Of a DNA stretch of 64,000 nucleotides, positions 34,763-44,700 are shown piece after piece (position 1 is the stretch's first letter; the number at the start of each line of letters is the position of its first letter). The notes under the pieces are model-generated. The model ran no database searches and was not told where the DNA came from. It was given only the letters and a program-made list of their open reading frames with translations. The position numbers were made by a program, and so were the translations under genes. The DNA lies in contig JAJTYR010000005.1 of NCBI GenBank assembly GCA_021463505.1, forward strand, positions 33,081 through 97,080. Direction: 5' to 3'. This stretch comes from Burkholderiaceae bacterium. GTDB lineage: Bacteria; Pseudomonadota; Gammaproteobacteria; Burkholderiales; Burkholderiaceae_E.

Positions 34763-37700
34763 ATGTCTTCCCGGCAGCGCACCGTGCAGCGGCCCGTGGC
34801 GCCGTTGCGGGCGCTGCCTGCGCTGCGGTTTCCCGAGTCACTGCCGGTCTCGGCGCGCCGTGACGAGATCGCCGCGGCGATCCGGCGCCATCCGGTGGTC
34901 ATCGTCTGCGGCGAGACCGGCTCGGGCAAGACGACCCAACTCCCCAAGATCTGCGCGATGGCCGGCGGCGGCCGCGCCGGGCTGATCGGCCACACGCAGC
35001 CGCGGCGGCTGGCCGCGACCTCGGTGGCCCGGCGCATCGCCGAGGAACTCGATTCGCCGCCGGGCGTGCATGTGGGTCACAAGATCCGCTTCGACGAGAC
35101 GCTGTCGCCCGGCGCCACGATCAAGCTGATGACCGACGGAATCCTGCTGGCCGAGACGATGTCCGATCCGCTGCTGTCGCAGTACGACACGCTGATCGTC
35201 GACGAGGCGCACGAGCGCAGCCTGAATATCGACTTCCTGCTGGGCTACCTGAAGCAGTTGATCGAGGGCCCGCGACGCGAAGACCTGAAACTGGTCATCA
35301 CCTCGGCGACGATCGACGCCGAGCGCTTCGCCCGGCATTTCGGGCGCGTCACTGGCGGCGTCGACGGGCACGGCCACGCAATCATCGGGCCTGCGCCGGT
35401 GATCGAGGTTTCGGGACGCCTGTATCCGGTGGAGATTCGCTACCAGGGTTTCGACGAGCGCCACCGCGACGACGAGGACGAATCGGACCTGCCGTCGCGC
35501 ATCGACGAGGCGATCGAGACGCTGTGGCGCGAGGCGCCGGGCGACGTGCTGGTGTTCCTGCCCGGAGAGCGTGAGATCCACGACGTCGCCGAGCATCTGC
35601 GCCGCCTGCACGCGCGCGCGAGTGCGTCGCGCAGTGGCTCACCGGGCGGTTCGCCCTGGGCGCGTGGCGCCATCGAGATCCTGCCGCTCTACTCACGCCT
35701 GTCGGCGAGCGAACAGCAGCGCGTGTTCGCCGGCTCGACCGGGCGGCGTATCGTGCTGGCGACCAACGTTGCCGAGACCTCGCTCACCGTGCCCGGCATC
35801 CGCTACGTGATCGACCCGGGACTGGCGCGCGTGAAGCGTTACCGCTATCGCGGCAAGGTCGAGCAACTGCAGGTGGAGCCGATCTCGCAGGCCGCCGCCA
35901 ACCAGCGCGCGGGTCGCTGCGGGCGTGTCGCCGACGGCGTGTGCATCCGGCTCTACGACGAGGCCGATTTCGCGAAGCGGCCGCGATTCGGCGACCCGGA
36001 GATCCTGCGCTCGTCGCTGGCGGCGGTGATCCTGAGGATGAGGGCGCTGCGGCTGGCCGACATCGAGCAGTTTCCGTTCCTCGATGCGCCCCCGCGCAAG
36101 GCGATCGCCGACGGCTATGCGCTGCTGCAGGAGCTGGGTGCCGTGGACGAAGCGCGCGAGCTCACTGCGGTCGGACGCCAGCTTTCGCTGTTGCCGGTGG
36201 ACCCGCGCATCGGCCGGATGCTGCTCGCGGCGCACGAGTCCGGTTGCCTGCGCGAGGTCATGGTGATCGCCGCGGCGCTGTCGTCGCAGGATCCGCGCGA
36301 GCGGCCGCTGGATGCGCAGCAGGCGGCCGACCAGGCGCATCGCCGCTTCGTCGACGAGAAGTCCGATTTTCTCGCATACGTGAAATTGTGGGACTACTGG
36401 GCGCAGGCGCAGGTCGAGAAGGAATCGAATCGCAGGCTCGCGCAGCGGCTCGGGCGCGAATTCCTGTCGGCGCGCCGGCTGCGCGAGTGGGCCGACGTGC
36501 ACGCGCAACTCGCCGACGCGGTGCGCGCCCTGAGATGGCCGGCGAACCTGCGCCCGGCGAGCTACGAGGCGATCCACCAGGCGTTGCTTGCGGGCCTGCT
36601 GGGCAACCTGGGCTTCAAGGCTCCCGACGACCTGCAGTATTCGGGTACCCACCAGACGAAGTTCGTGATCCATCCCGGTTCGGCGCTGGCGAAGAAGGCG
36701 CCACGCTGGGTGATGGCTGCCGAGATGGTCGAGACCGGGCGTCTGTACGCGCGTACCGTGGCACGCATCGAGCCGGCCTGGATCGAGCGTGCCGGCGCGC
36801 ACCTGATCCGGCGCAGCTGGTCCGATCCCGCGTGGTCCAGGCGTGCCGGCCACGCGGTGGCCAGCGAGCGAGGCGTGCTCTACGGATTGACGATCTACGC
36901 GCAGCGGCGCGTCGACTATGGGTCGATCGACCCGCGGCGGTCGCGCGAACTGCTGATTCGCGGCGCGCTGGTCGGCGGCGACTGGGACAGCCGCCTGCGC
37001 TTTTTCGTGCACAACCGGCGCCTGGTGGCCGAGATCGAAGCGCTCGAGCAGCGCATCCGCCGCCCCGATCTGCTGGTCGACGAGCGCGACCTCTTCGACT
37101 GGTACGACGCACGCATTGCGCAGGACGTGCATTCGGCGCAGTCGCTCGAGCGCTGGTGGCGCGAGGCGTCGCGCACCGATCCCGCGCTGCTGCAGTTGTC
37201 GCGCGAGGCGCTGCTCAGGAAGGGCGCCGATGCGGTGGGTGTCGAATCGTTTCCGCAGCGCCTGATCATGCGCGGCCTGGAGTTCGACCTTGGCTACCGC
37301 TTCGATCCCGGCGCCGGCGACGACGGCGTCACGCTGTCGGTGCCGCTGGCGATGCTGAACCAGGTGGACGAGTTGCGCTGCGAGTGGCTGGTGCCCGGCA
37401 TGCTGAAGGACAAGGTGCAGGCGCTCGCGAAATCGTTGCCGCAGAGGTTGCGCCGGCACCTCGTGCCGCTGTCTGCCTGGGCAGAAGGTTTCGTCGAGCG
37501 CTGGCGAGGGCGCGAGGGCAGTCGCCCGCTGGTCGATGCGCTGATCGAGGACCTGCGCGAGGACAAGGGCCTGCGAGCGTCGCCCGCGGATTTCCGGCCC
37601 GAGACGCTGGCGCCGCACCTGTCGATGAATTTCCGGGTGGTCGATGCGCACGGCGGCGTGCTCGCGAGCTCGCGCCAGCTTGGGGCGCTGCGCGCCGAAC

Positions 37701-38899
37701 ACGGCCCGCGTGCGCAGGGTGCGTTCCAGGCAGCGTTCGCGGCGCTGTCGACAAAGGTGGTGACGGTGGCGTCAGACAGGTCGGCGCCAGACGGATCGGC
37801 GTCGGGCGGATCGGCGTCGGGCGGGGAGATACCGGATGGTCCGGTGTACGCGCCTGTGCCTGTGCAGGCGAGCAGGGCCGTGATCGCGGCAGTGCCGATT
37901 GCGGCTGCGACGGTGAGCGCAGCTACGGGCGCGGGCGCGGGTACGGCCGCAGGTGCGGGTACGGGCGCAGGGGCAGGTGCGGCCGGGGCATCGCAAGCGG
38001 CCTCCACGACGCAGGCGACAGCCGCATTGCCAACTGCAGGCCGTCGCTACACGGACTGGTCGTTCGGCGCGCTGCCCGACCTGTTGGTACTCACACAACG
38101 CGTGGGCGGACGCGAGCAGACCGCAATCGGCTATCCCGCGCTGGTCGACTTCGGTGACGCGGTCGAGTTGCAGCTGTTCGACGATCCGGCCCGGGCGGCA
38201 GCAACGCATCGTGCCGGCCTGCGCAGACTGTTCACGATCGCACTGCGCGAGCCGCTGAAATACTTCGAGAAGCACATCCCGGAGTTCCAGCGCACGTCGC
38301 TGCTCTACGCGGGTTTCGGTGGTGCCGGGGACCTGCGTCGCGAGCTGATCGCGGCGACGCTCGAGCGCGCCTGCATGGGCGATCCGCTGCCCGTCGATGT
38401 GGACAGCTTCGCCGCACGCGTGGCCGAGGCGCGCCCGCGAACCAACCTGGTCGGCCAGGAGCTGGCGCGCACCGTCGCGGAAATCCTTGCCGGACACACG
38501 GCAGTGCTGCGCCGGCTCGGCACGACGAAGCCACCCGCCGCAGTGGCTGCCGACATCGACACGCAACTGCAGGCACTGATGCCCAGGTTCTTCGTCACCG
38601 CGACACCGCCCGCGCAGCTGGGCCACCTGTCGCGCTACCTGAAGGCGATCGTGCTCAGGCTCGACAAGCTGCGCAGCGATCCGGCACGCGACGCACACAA
38701 GGCGGCCGAACTGGCACCGCTGCTGCAGGCGTGGCGTCGCCTGTCGGCGCAGCGACGCGGGCGGATGGATGCCCGGCTCGAGGACCTGCGCTGGCTGCTC
38801 GAGGAATTGCGCGTTTCACTGTTCGCGCAGGAACTGCGCACGCCGATGCCGGTATCGGCCAGGCGCCTGCAAAAGGCGCTGGAGGTGCTGCGCAGCTGA
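34763..38899 (+). CDS. hrpA: ATP-dependent RNA helicase HrpA
   Basis: 1378 residues. DEAH-box helicase. Walker A GETGSGKT starts at residue 50, DEAH at 147-150, SATIDAERF motif III, then ATNVAETSLTVPG and QRAGRCGRVADG of the second RecA domain, a winged-helix/HA2 region, and the long HrpA C-terminal domains (NAP-like; MNFRVVDAHGGVL; KLRSDPARD). Around residues 1010-1090 there is a low-complexity insert of Gly/Ala/Ser/Thr repeats, with GSASGGSASGG and GAGAGTAAGAGTGAGAGA. HrpA rescues stalled or collided ribosomes in E. coli. Divergent from argA. Confidence 0.95.
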   Translation: MSSRQRTVQRPVAPLRALPALRFPESLPVSARRDEIAAAIRRHPVVIVCGETGSGKTTQLPKICAMAGGGRAGLIGHTQPRRLAATSVARRIAEELDSPPGVHVGHKIRFDETLSPGATIKLMTDGILLAETMSDPLLSQYDTLIVDEAHERSLNIDFLLGYLKQLIEGPRREDLKLVITSATIDAERFARHFGRVTGGVDGHGHAIIGPAPVIEVSGRLYPVEIRYQGFDERHRDDEDESDLPSRIDEAIETLWREAPGDVLVFLPGEREIHDVAEHLRRLHARASASRSGSPGGSPWARGAIEILPLYSRLSASEQQRVFAGSTGRRIVLATNVAETSLTVPGIRYVIDPGLARVKRYRYRGKVEQLQVEPISQAAANQRAGRCGRVADGVCIRLYDEADFAKRPRFGDPEILRSSLAAVILRMRALRLADIEQFPFLDAPPRKAIADGYALLQELGAVDEARELTAVGRQLSLLPVDPRIGRMLLAAHESGCLREVMVIAAALSSQDPRERPLDAQQAADQAHRRFVDEKSDFLAYVKLWDYWAQAQVEKESNRRLAQRLGREFLSARRLREWADVHAQLADAVRALRWPANLRPASYEAIHQALLAGLLGNLGFKAPDDLQYSGTHQTKFVIHPGSALAKKAPRWVMAAEMVETGRLYARTVARIEPAWIERAGAHLIRRSWSDPAWSRRAGHAVASERGVLYGLTIYAQRRVDYGSIDPRRSRELLIRGALVGGDWDSRLRFFVHNRRLVAEIEALEQRIRRPDLLVDERDLFDWYDARIAQDVHSAQSLERWWREASRTDPALLQLSREALLRKGADAVGVESFPQRLIMRGLEFDLGYRFDPGAGDDGVTLSVPLAMLNQVDELRCEWLVPGMLKDKVQALAKSLPQRLRRHLVPLSAWAEGFVERWRGREGSRPLVDALIEDLREDKGLRASPADFRPETLAPHLSMNFRVVDAHGGVLASSRQLGALRAEHGPRAQGAFQAAFAALSTKVVTVASDRSAPDGSASGGSASGGEIPDGPVYAPVPVQASRAVIAAVPIAAATVSAATGAGAGTAAGAGTGAGAGAAGASQAASTTQATAALPTAGRRYTDWSFGALPDLLVLTQRVGGREQTAIGYPALVDFGDAVELQLFDDPARAAATHRAGLRRLFTIALREPLKYFEKHIPEFQRTSLLYAGFGGAGDLRRELIAATLERACMGDPLPVDVDSFAARVAEARPRTNLVGQELARTVAEILAGHTAVLRRLGTTKPPAAVAADIDTQLQALMPRFFVTATPPAQLGHLSRYLKAIVLRLDKLRSDPARDAHKAAELAPLLQAWRRLSAQRRGRMDARLEDLRWLLEELRVSLFAQELRTPMPVSARRLQKALEVLRS

Positions 38900-39428
38900 C
38901 CGGCACCTTCGGAAGGGATCACGGCATGTCGCGCAGACGCCTCTCGGCCTGCGGCGGTTCGACCCGCGTCGGCAAGCAGCAGGTCGGCAAGAAAGTGCGG
39001 CGGCAGGAAGCATGGTGTCCGGAGCGGCCCCCTGGCGTGCGAGCTGACGCAGGCCGGTACGGACGCGTCGAAGCAGTCACCGGTTCGTTGATGGCGCCCG
39101 GAATTCGAGTATTTTGCGTCTTGCAGTCCGCTCCACGAACGAAATCGCCCGAATTCCGGGCAGCCGCCGGGGTCTGCGGCACCGAGCGGCGGCGCGCGAT
39201 CGGCGCGCGATCGGCGCGAATCCAGGGCTGGGTGCCCCAATGAGAACCAGGCCGTGCTACCCGACACACACCAGGGTCGGCGCATTCCCGACGAAGGGAA
39301 CCGGGTGCAGGTCAGGCACGACGGGGCGCTCGGGATTCGAGCGTCTTCGTCCGTGGAACGCGTTTCACGGGCGCAAGCACCCGGTTTCCGGGCAACCCCG
39401 ATTTCCGGTCCTCGAAACCCGAAACCCC
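38900..39428. other. 529-bp region without a recognisable gene
   Basis: Between hrpA and the cyclase-like gene. Short open frames on both strands have no recognisable product and no ribosome sites. A small direct repeat (gcgcgatcgg twice, near 39195-39220) and GAATTC-centred near-palindromes near 39100 and 39150 were noted. No tRNA, terminator with a T run, or clear promoter was found. Confidence 0.5.
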
Positions 39429-39911
39429 TTACCCCGCCATCACCAGCACCGGCTGCGGGCCATGTTCGCCGGGAAGGGCGCGCGCCGGCGCGTCAGCCGA
39501 GGCGAACAGGTCAGCGAACTCCGGCGCGCTCAATTGGATCAGGCTCAGCAGCTTCGGCGTGATGCCTACCTGCTGTCGTCCAACCTCCCCGGCCAGCCTG
39601 AGCAATGTCTCGAGCGTGCGTGCGGTGAAGCCGCTGCCCTCGTGCGTGCCTCCGGTGCGGGCGAGAACTGCCTGCACGATTGCGGCGCGCACCGCGAAGC
39701 CGTCGCGGCGCGCCAGTGCCAGGAGGTTGCGCAACGACTGCAGCCCCCAGCGCATGTCGGTCAGGCACACCAGCAACTGATCGCCGTCCTGGTCGACGAC
39801 GCGGCCGCCGCTGTCGTGCACCCGGCGCGCGTAATCGAGCAAGGCCTCGCGCTCCGGCGACGCGGTTGCCTCGAAGCCTTCGAATCGGAGCAGGACGAGC
39901 AGGTTGAGCAT
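39429..39911 (-). CDS. Small protein resembling a degenerate class III nucleotide cyclase domain
   Basis: 160 residues. Read against class III adenylate/guanylate cyclases, the core pattern is visible: VHDSGGRVVDQDGDQLLVCL resembles the GGxVvk.xGDgxla.F strand-turn-strand, RRDGFAVRAAIVQAVLA the AvraAl helix, and VGITPKLLSLI the late strand ILvs..v. The early FADI/V metal Asp and the transition-state residues are not evident, so catalysis is doubtful. No signal peptide or membrane segment. Monocistronic and minus-strand. Family assignment is my inference; it may equally be an uncharacterised family. Confidence 0.45.
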   Translation of the reverse strand: MLNLLVLLRFEGFEATASPEREALLDYARRVHDSGGRVVDQDGDQLLVCLTDMRWGLQSLRNLLALARRDGFAVRAAIVQAVLARTGGTHEGSGFTARTLETLLRLAGEVGRQQVGITPKLLSLIQLSAPEFADLFASADAPARALPGEHGPQPVLVMAG

Positions 39912-40078
39912 GTTCGACAGTGCCGGCGCCAGCGAGCCTGCGCGCGCACGGCGATGACATCCGCGGCAGTCCCCGCACCCCGAGGGTAGCCGTGACCTTC
40001 AGCGGATGTCGTGGCGGTGCGACGGGCGGCAGGGTGCGGCCGACCGCGTGCCCTCGGCCAGGCACTGTCGGTGCCGCA

Positions 40079-40120
40079 CCGCAGGCCCGGCAGCGCAGGC
40101 CCGGCACCGCAGGCCCGGCA
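40079..40120. repeat. Three tandem copies of a 14-bp unit
   Basis: SCGCAGGCCCGGCA repeated three times head to tail (40079-40092, 40093-40106, 40107-40120), with a partial fourth on the right, just ahead of the EI24-family gene. Each unit contains an inverted-repeat-prone GGCCCGG core. Confidence 0.8.
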
Positions 40121-40151
40121 GCGCCGGCACGCACCCCGGTATCATTGACCG

Positions 40152-40901
40152 ATGCACAGGGCCCTCACCGCGTTCGGTCGCGCCGTCGTCAGCCAGTTGC
40201 ATCCGAAGATGCTCGCGTTGCTGGTCGTCCCGTTCCTGCTTGCGATCGTCTTCTGGGTGCTGACCGCCTGGCTGATCTGGACGCCGCTTACCGGCTGGTT
40301 GCAGGGGTGGATGTTCGACGGCGGTTTCATGGCGCGCGTCGATGGCTGGGCGGCAACCTACGGGCTGCGTGGCCTGCGCGACTGGCTTGCGGCGCTGGTC
40401 GCGCTGCTGGTCGTGGTGCCGGTGATGTTCGCGACGGCCGTCGTGCTGATCGCGATCTTCGCGATGCCGATCGTGGTGCGCCACCTGGGCGGCGGACCGT
40501 GGCGCGACGTCGAGCGGCTCGGTTCGATGTCGGTGGTTGCCAGCGTCTGGAACGCGGTGTCGGCGTCGCTGCTGTTCGTCGCGGCCTACCTCGTATCGAT
40601 GCCTCTGTGGCTGATCCCGCCGCTGGCGCTGGTGCTTCCCTGGCTGTGCTGGAGCTGGCTGACCGCCCGCGTGATGCGCTTCGACAGCCTGGTCGAACAT
40701 GCCAGTACCGCGGAGCGGCGCGAGGCGATCGCGACGCGGCGCCGCGAGTATTACCTGCTCGCGCTGCTGGTCACCGCGTTGAACTACGTGCCGCCGTTGT
40801 TTCTGGTCACGCCGGTGCTCTCGGCGCTGGCGTTTTGCCACTACTCGCTGGCCTTGCTGCGCGAGCGCCGCGCCGTGCGTCCGGTGGCTGCCAACGCATG
40901 A
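40152..40901 (+). CDS. EI24 domain-containing membrane protein (CysZ-like)
   Basis: 249 residues, integral inner membrane. Hydrophobic segments near residues 20-45, 75-105, 130-165 and 205-230; the conserved VLTAWLIWTPLTGWLQGW and PLWLIPPLALVLPWLCWSWL stretches and RREYYLLALLVTALNYVPP fit the EI24/CysZ family. CysZ imports sulfate in enterics, but many EI24 proteins are of unknown role and there are no cysteine-synthesis genes here. TATCAT lies six bases before the ATG. Its stop overlaps the next start (ATGA). Confidence 0.82.
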   Translation: MHRALTAFGRAVVSQLHPKMLALLVVPFLLAIVFWVLTAWLIWTPLTGWLQGWMFDGGFMARVDGWAATYGLRGLRDWLAALVALLVVVPVMFATAVVLIAIFAMPIVVRHLGGGPWRDVERLGSMSVVASVWNAVSASLLFVAAYLVSMPLWLIPPLALVLPWLCWSWLTARVMRFDSLVEHASTAERREAIATRRREYYLLALLVTALNYVPPLFLVTPVLSALAFCHYSLALLRERRAVRPVAANA

Positions 40902-41677
40902 ACTTCGGGCTGATGATCGTCGGCGACGAGATCCTGTCGGGCAAGCGGCAGGACAAGCACTTCGCGCGCGTGGTGGAGATGCTCGGCGGACGCGGCCTGG
41001 CCCTGTCGTGGGCGCACTACCTGGGCGACGACCGCGAGCGGCTGACCGCTGCACTGGCGCGCAGTTTCGCCAGCGATGATGCGGTGTTCTGCTGCGGCGG
41101 CATCGGTGCGACGCCCGACGACCACACGCGCCAGGCGGCCGCCGCGGCGCTCGGCGTCGAACTCGCGTTGCATCCGGAGGCGGCCAGACTGATCGCCGAG
41201 CGCACCGCCGAGATGGCGCGCGAGGGTCGCGGCAGCCCGGACATGTCGCTGCCCGAAAACCGGCAGAGGCTGCGGATGGGCGAATTTCCGCTCGGTGCGC
41301 AGATCGTGCCCAATCCGTTCAACCGGATTCCCGGTTTTGCGGTCCGTAACCATTTCTTCGTGCCCGGCTTTCCGGTGATGGCCTGGCCGATGATCGAGGC
41401 GGTGCTCGACGCCCGCTTCGCCCATCTGTTCCATCGCAACCGGCAGGCCGAGCGTTCGTTTCTCGTCTACGAACTGGCCGAGTCGACGGCGGCGCCGCTG
41501 ATGGAAGAGATCGAGCGCGATTTCCCGGGTATCCGGGTGTTCAGCCTGCCGTCGATGGGCGAGGACGGCGTGCGCCGGCATATCGAACTGGGCGTCAGGG
41601 GGCCGGCGTCGCTGGTCGAGGCGGCCTGCGCGCGGCTCGAGGCCGGCGCGCGCGAACTGGGCGGCGCGATCCGCTGA
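40898..41677 (+). CDS. CinA-like molybdopterin-binding domain protein
   Basis: 259 residues. Only the MoCF-biosynthesis-like N-terminal module of competence/damage protein CinA is present: MNFGLMIVGDEILSGKRQDK, FCCGGIGATPDDHTRQAAAA, and VPNPFNRIPGFAV with FFVPGFPVMAWPM. The C-terminal PncC amidase module is missing, which is common for the stand-alone version in beta-proteobacteria. Possible pyrophosphatase acting on nucleotides; substrate unknown. Translationally coupled to the EI24 gene. Confidence 0.85.
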   Translation: MNFGLMIVGDEILSGKRQDKHFARVVEMLGGRGLALSWAHYLGDDRERLTAALARSFASDDAVFCCGGIGATPDDHTRQAAAAALGVELALHPEAARLIAERTAEMAREGRGSPDMSLPENRQRLRMGEFPLGAQIVPNPFNRIPGFAVRNHFFVPGFPVMAWPMIEAVLDARFAHLFHRNRQAERSFLVYELAESTAAPLMEEIERDFPGIRVFSLPSMGEDGVRRHIELGVRGPASLVEAACARLEAGARELGGAIR

Positions 41678-41703
41678 ACCGCGATGTTCTCGGGGAGATC
41701 GGG

Positions 41704-44700
41704 ATGAACGCACCGTCTGTGCCGGCTCTTCGCGACGTCCTGCTCGACGATCGCTACGACGCGACCGAGGGGCCGGTCTACCTCACGGGCACGCAGGCGC
41801 TGGTGCGCCTGCCGCTGATGCAGCGCCAGCGCGATGCGGCCAACGGGCTGAACACCGCAGGCTACATCTCCGGTTACCGGGGGTCGCCGGTAGGCGGCTA
41901 CGACCAGGCGCTGTGGAAAGCACGGCACCCGCTCGATGCGCACCACGTGCGTTTCGTGCCCGGGCTGAACGAAGATCTCGCGGCGACCGCGATCTGGGGT
42001 ACCCAGCAATTGAACGCCTTTCCCGGGGCGAAGTACGACGGCGTCTTCGGCATCTGGTACGGCAAGGGGCCAGGCGTGGACCGCAGCGGGGATGCGCTGC
42101 GCCATGCCAACCAGGCGGGCAGTTCGAAGTACGGTGGTGTGCTCGCGGTGGCCGGCGACGATCACGGCGCCAGGTCCTCGACGATGGCGGCGCAGACGGA
42201 TTTCGTCTTCCAGGCGGTAGGCATGCCGGTGCTCGCGCCGGCCACGGTACAGGACTATCTCGATCTCGGGCTGCACGGATTCGCGATGTCGCGTTTCTCG
42301 GGCCTGTGGATCGGCCTGAAGGCGGTCACCGACACGATCGAGTGTGCCGGTATCGTCGACGTCTCGTCGCAGCGCCTGCGCATTGCGCTGCCCGCGGATT
42401 ACGCGATGCCCGAAGGCGGGCTGAACCTGCGCTGGCCGGAGGGCTCGTTCCTGCAGCTCGAAGAGCGGCTCGTGCGCTGGAAGATCCCGGCGGCGATCGC
42501 CTATGCGCGCGCCAACCGGCTCGACCGTCACACGTTCGGGCGCCGCGACGGCGAGCCCGCCCGGCTGGGCATCGTGAGCACCGGAAAGAGCTGGCTCGAC
42601 GTGATGCAGGCGCTCGCCGATCTGGGAATCGACGAGGCCCTGGCGCACGCCGCAGGCATCAAGGTGTGGCGTGTGGCGATGCCGTGGCCGCTCGAACCCG
42701 AGGGTCTGCGCGGCTTCGCGGCCGGCTGCGAGGAACTTCTGGTCGTCGAGGAAAAGCGTGCGCTGATCGAGTCGCAGCTGAAGGAAGTGCTCTATCCGCT
42801 CGCGGATCGGCCGCGCGTGGTCGGCAAGTTCGACGAGCGCGGCGCGGCACTGGTGCCCGATTACGGCGAGGTGTCTCCGGCGCTGTGCGCACGGCTGATC
42901 GCTGCGCGTCTGAAGGGCTCCACCGGGCCGAGGCGCGAGCCGGTCGACACCGGCGAGCGCGGCGTGCGCAGGCACGGCGCACGCGGGCACGACGCGCTGC
43001 CCGGCGACCTCCTGGCGCGCATCGACGCGCAGCTCGCACGGCTGGACGCGAAGGAACACGCCTCCCCGAGGGTCTTCGGAACCATCGAGCGCATTCCCTA
43101 TTTCTGCTCGGGCTGTCCGCACAACACCTCCACCCGTGTGCCCGAGGGCTCGCGCGCGCTGGCCGGCATCGGCTGTCACACGATGGCGATGTGGATGAAC
43201 CGCTCGACGGCCACCTTCACGCACATGGGCGGCGAGGGCATGACCTGGGTCGGCCAGGCGCCGTTCAGCGAAACGAAGCACGTCTTCCAGAACCTCGGCG
43301 ACGGCACCTGGTTCCACTCCGGGTCGCTGGCGATCCGCCACGCGGTCGCGACGAAGACGCCGATCACCTACAAGATCCTGTTCAACGACGCGGTCGCGAT
43401 GACCGGCGGGCAGAAGCACGATGGCCAGCTCACGCCGCGGATGATCGCGCAGCAGGTCCGTGCCGAAGGCGTCGGCAAGGTGGTCGTGGTCACCGACGAG
43501 CCCGACAAGTATCCGGCCGGCTATTTCGACGCCGACGTCGCCGTGCATCACCGCAGCCGGCTCGACGAGGTACAGCGCGAACTGCGCGAGTACCCCGACG
43601 TTTCGGTGCTGATCTACGACCAGACCTGCGCGGCCGAGAAGCGGCGCCGGCGCAAGCGCGGCGAGTACCCCGATCCGCCGCGGCGCGTGTTCATCAACGA
43701 GGCGGTCTGCGAAGGCTGCGGCGATTGCGGGGTGAAGTCGAACTGCGTGTCGGTCGAGCCGGTCGAGACCGAGTTCGGCCGCAAGCGTGCGATCAACCAG
43801 TCCTCGTGCAACAAGGACTTCTCCTGCGTCGAGGGCTTCTGCCCGAGCTTCGTGACGGTGCACGGCGGACGGCTGCGCCGCAGGGCAGCGCTCGTGCCGG
43901 TCGGTGCGGATGGGTCATCGCCCGCCGCGGGTCTTCCCGAGCCGGCGCTGCCGCCGGTACGCGGCGGCTACGGCCTGCTGGTGGCCGGCATCGGCGGTAC
44001 CGGCGTGGTCACGATCGGGCAGTTGCTGGGCATGGCCGCGCACCTCGAAGGCAAGGTCGTGACCGTGCTCGATGTCACCGGCCTGGCGCAGAAGAACGGC
44101 GCCGTGATGAGCTTCGTGCGCTTCGCCGAGGCGGGCGAGCCGCTGTACGCACCGCGCATTGGCGTCGCCGCGGCCGACGCGGTGCTCGGCTGCGACGTGG
44201 TCGTCGCCGCCGGCCGCGAAGCGCTGGCGCGCATGGGCGCGGACCGCACGCGCGTGGTGGCCAACGTCGCGCGCATCCCGACCGCGGACTTCACGCGCAA
44301 TCCCGACTGGACCTTCCCGCTCGATGCCATGCGGGCGACGATCGTCGGCGCGGTGGGCGAGGAGCGCGCGTCGTTCGTCGACGGCACGCGGCTGGCCGGC
44401 GCGCTGCTCGGCGATGCGATCGCGGCCAACCCGTTCATGCTCGGCTATGCTTGGCAGCTCGGGCTGGTGCCGCTGTCGGCGGCGGCGATCGAGCGCGCGA
44501 TCGAGCTCAACGGCGTGGCGATCGAGCAGAACAAGGCGGCCTTCGCGTGGGGGCGGGTTGCGGCGGTCGATCCGGCACGCGTCGAGGCGGCCGCCGAGCC
44601 CACCGGCGCGCCGTCGGTGTCGCGCCGGCTGTCGGGCTCGCTCGACGAGCTCGTCGCGCGGCGCATCGACGAACTGGCCGACTACCAGGACGAGCGCTAC

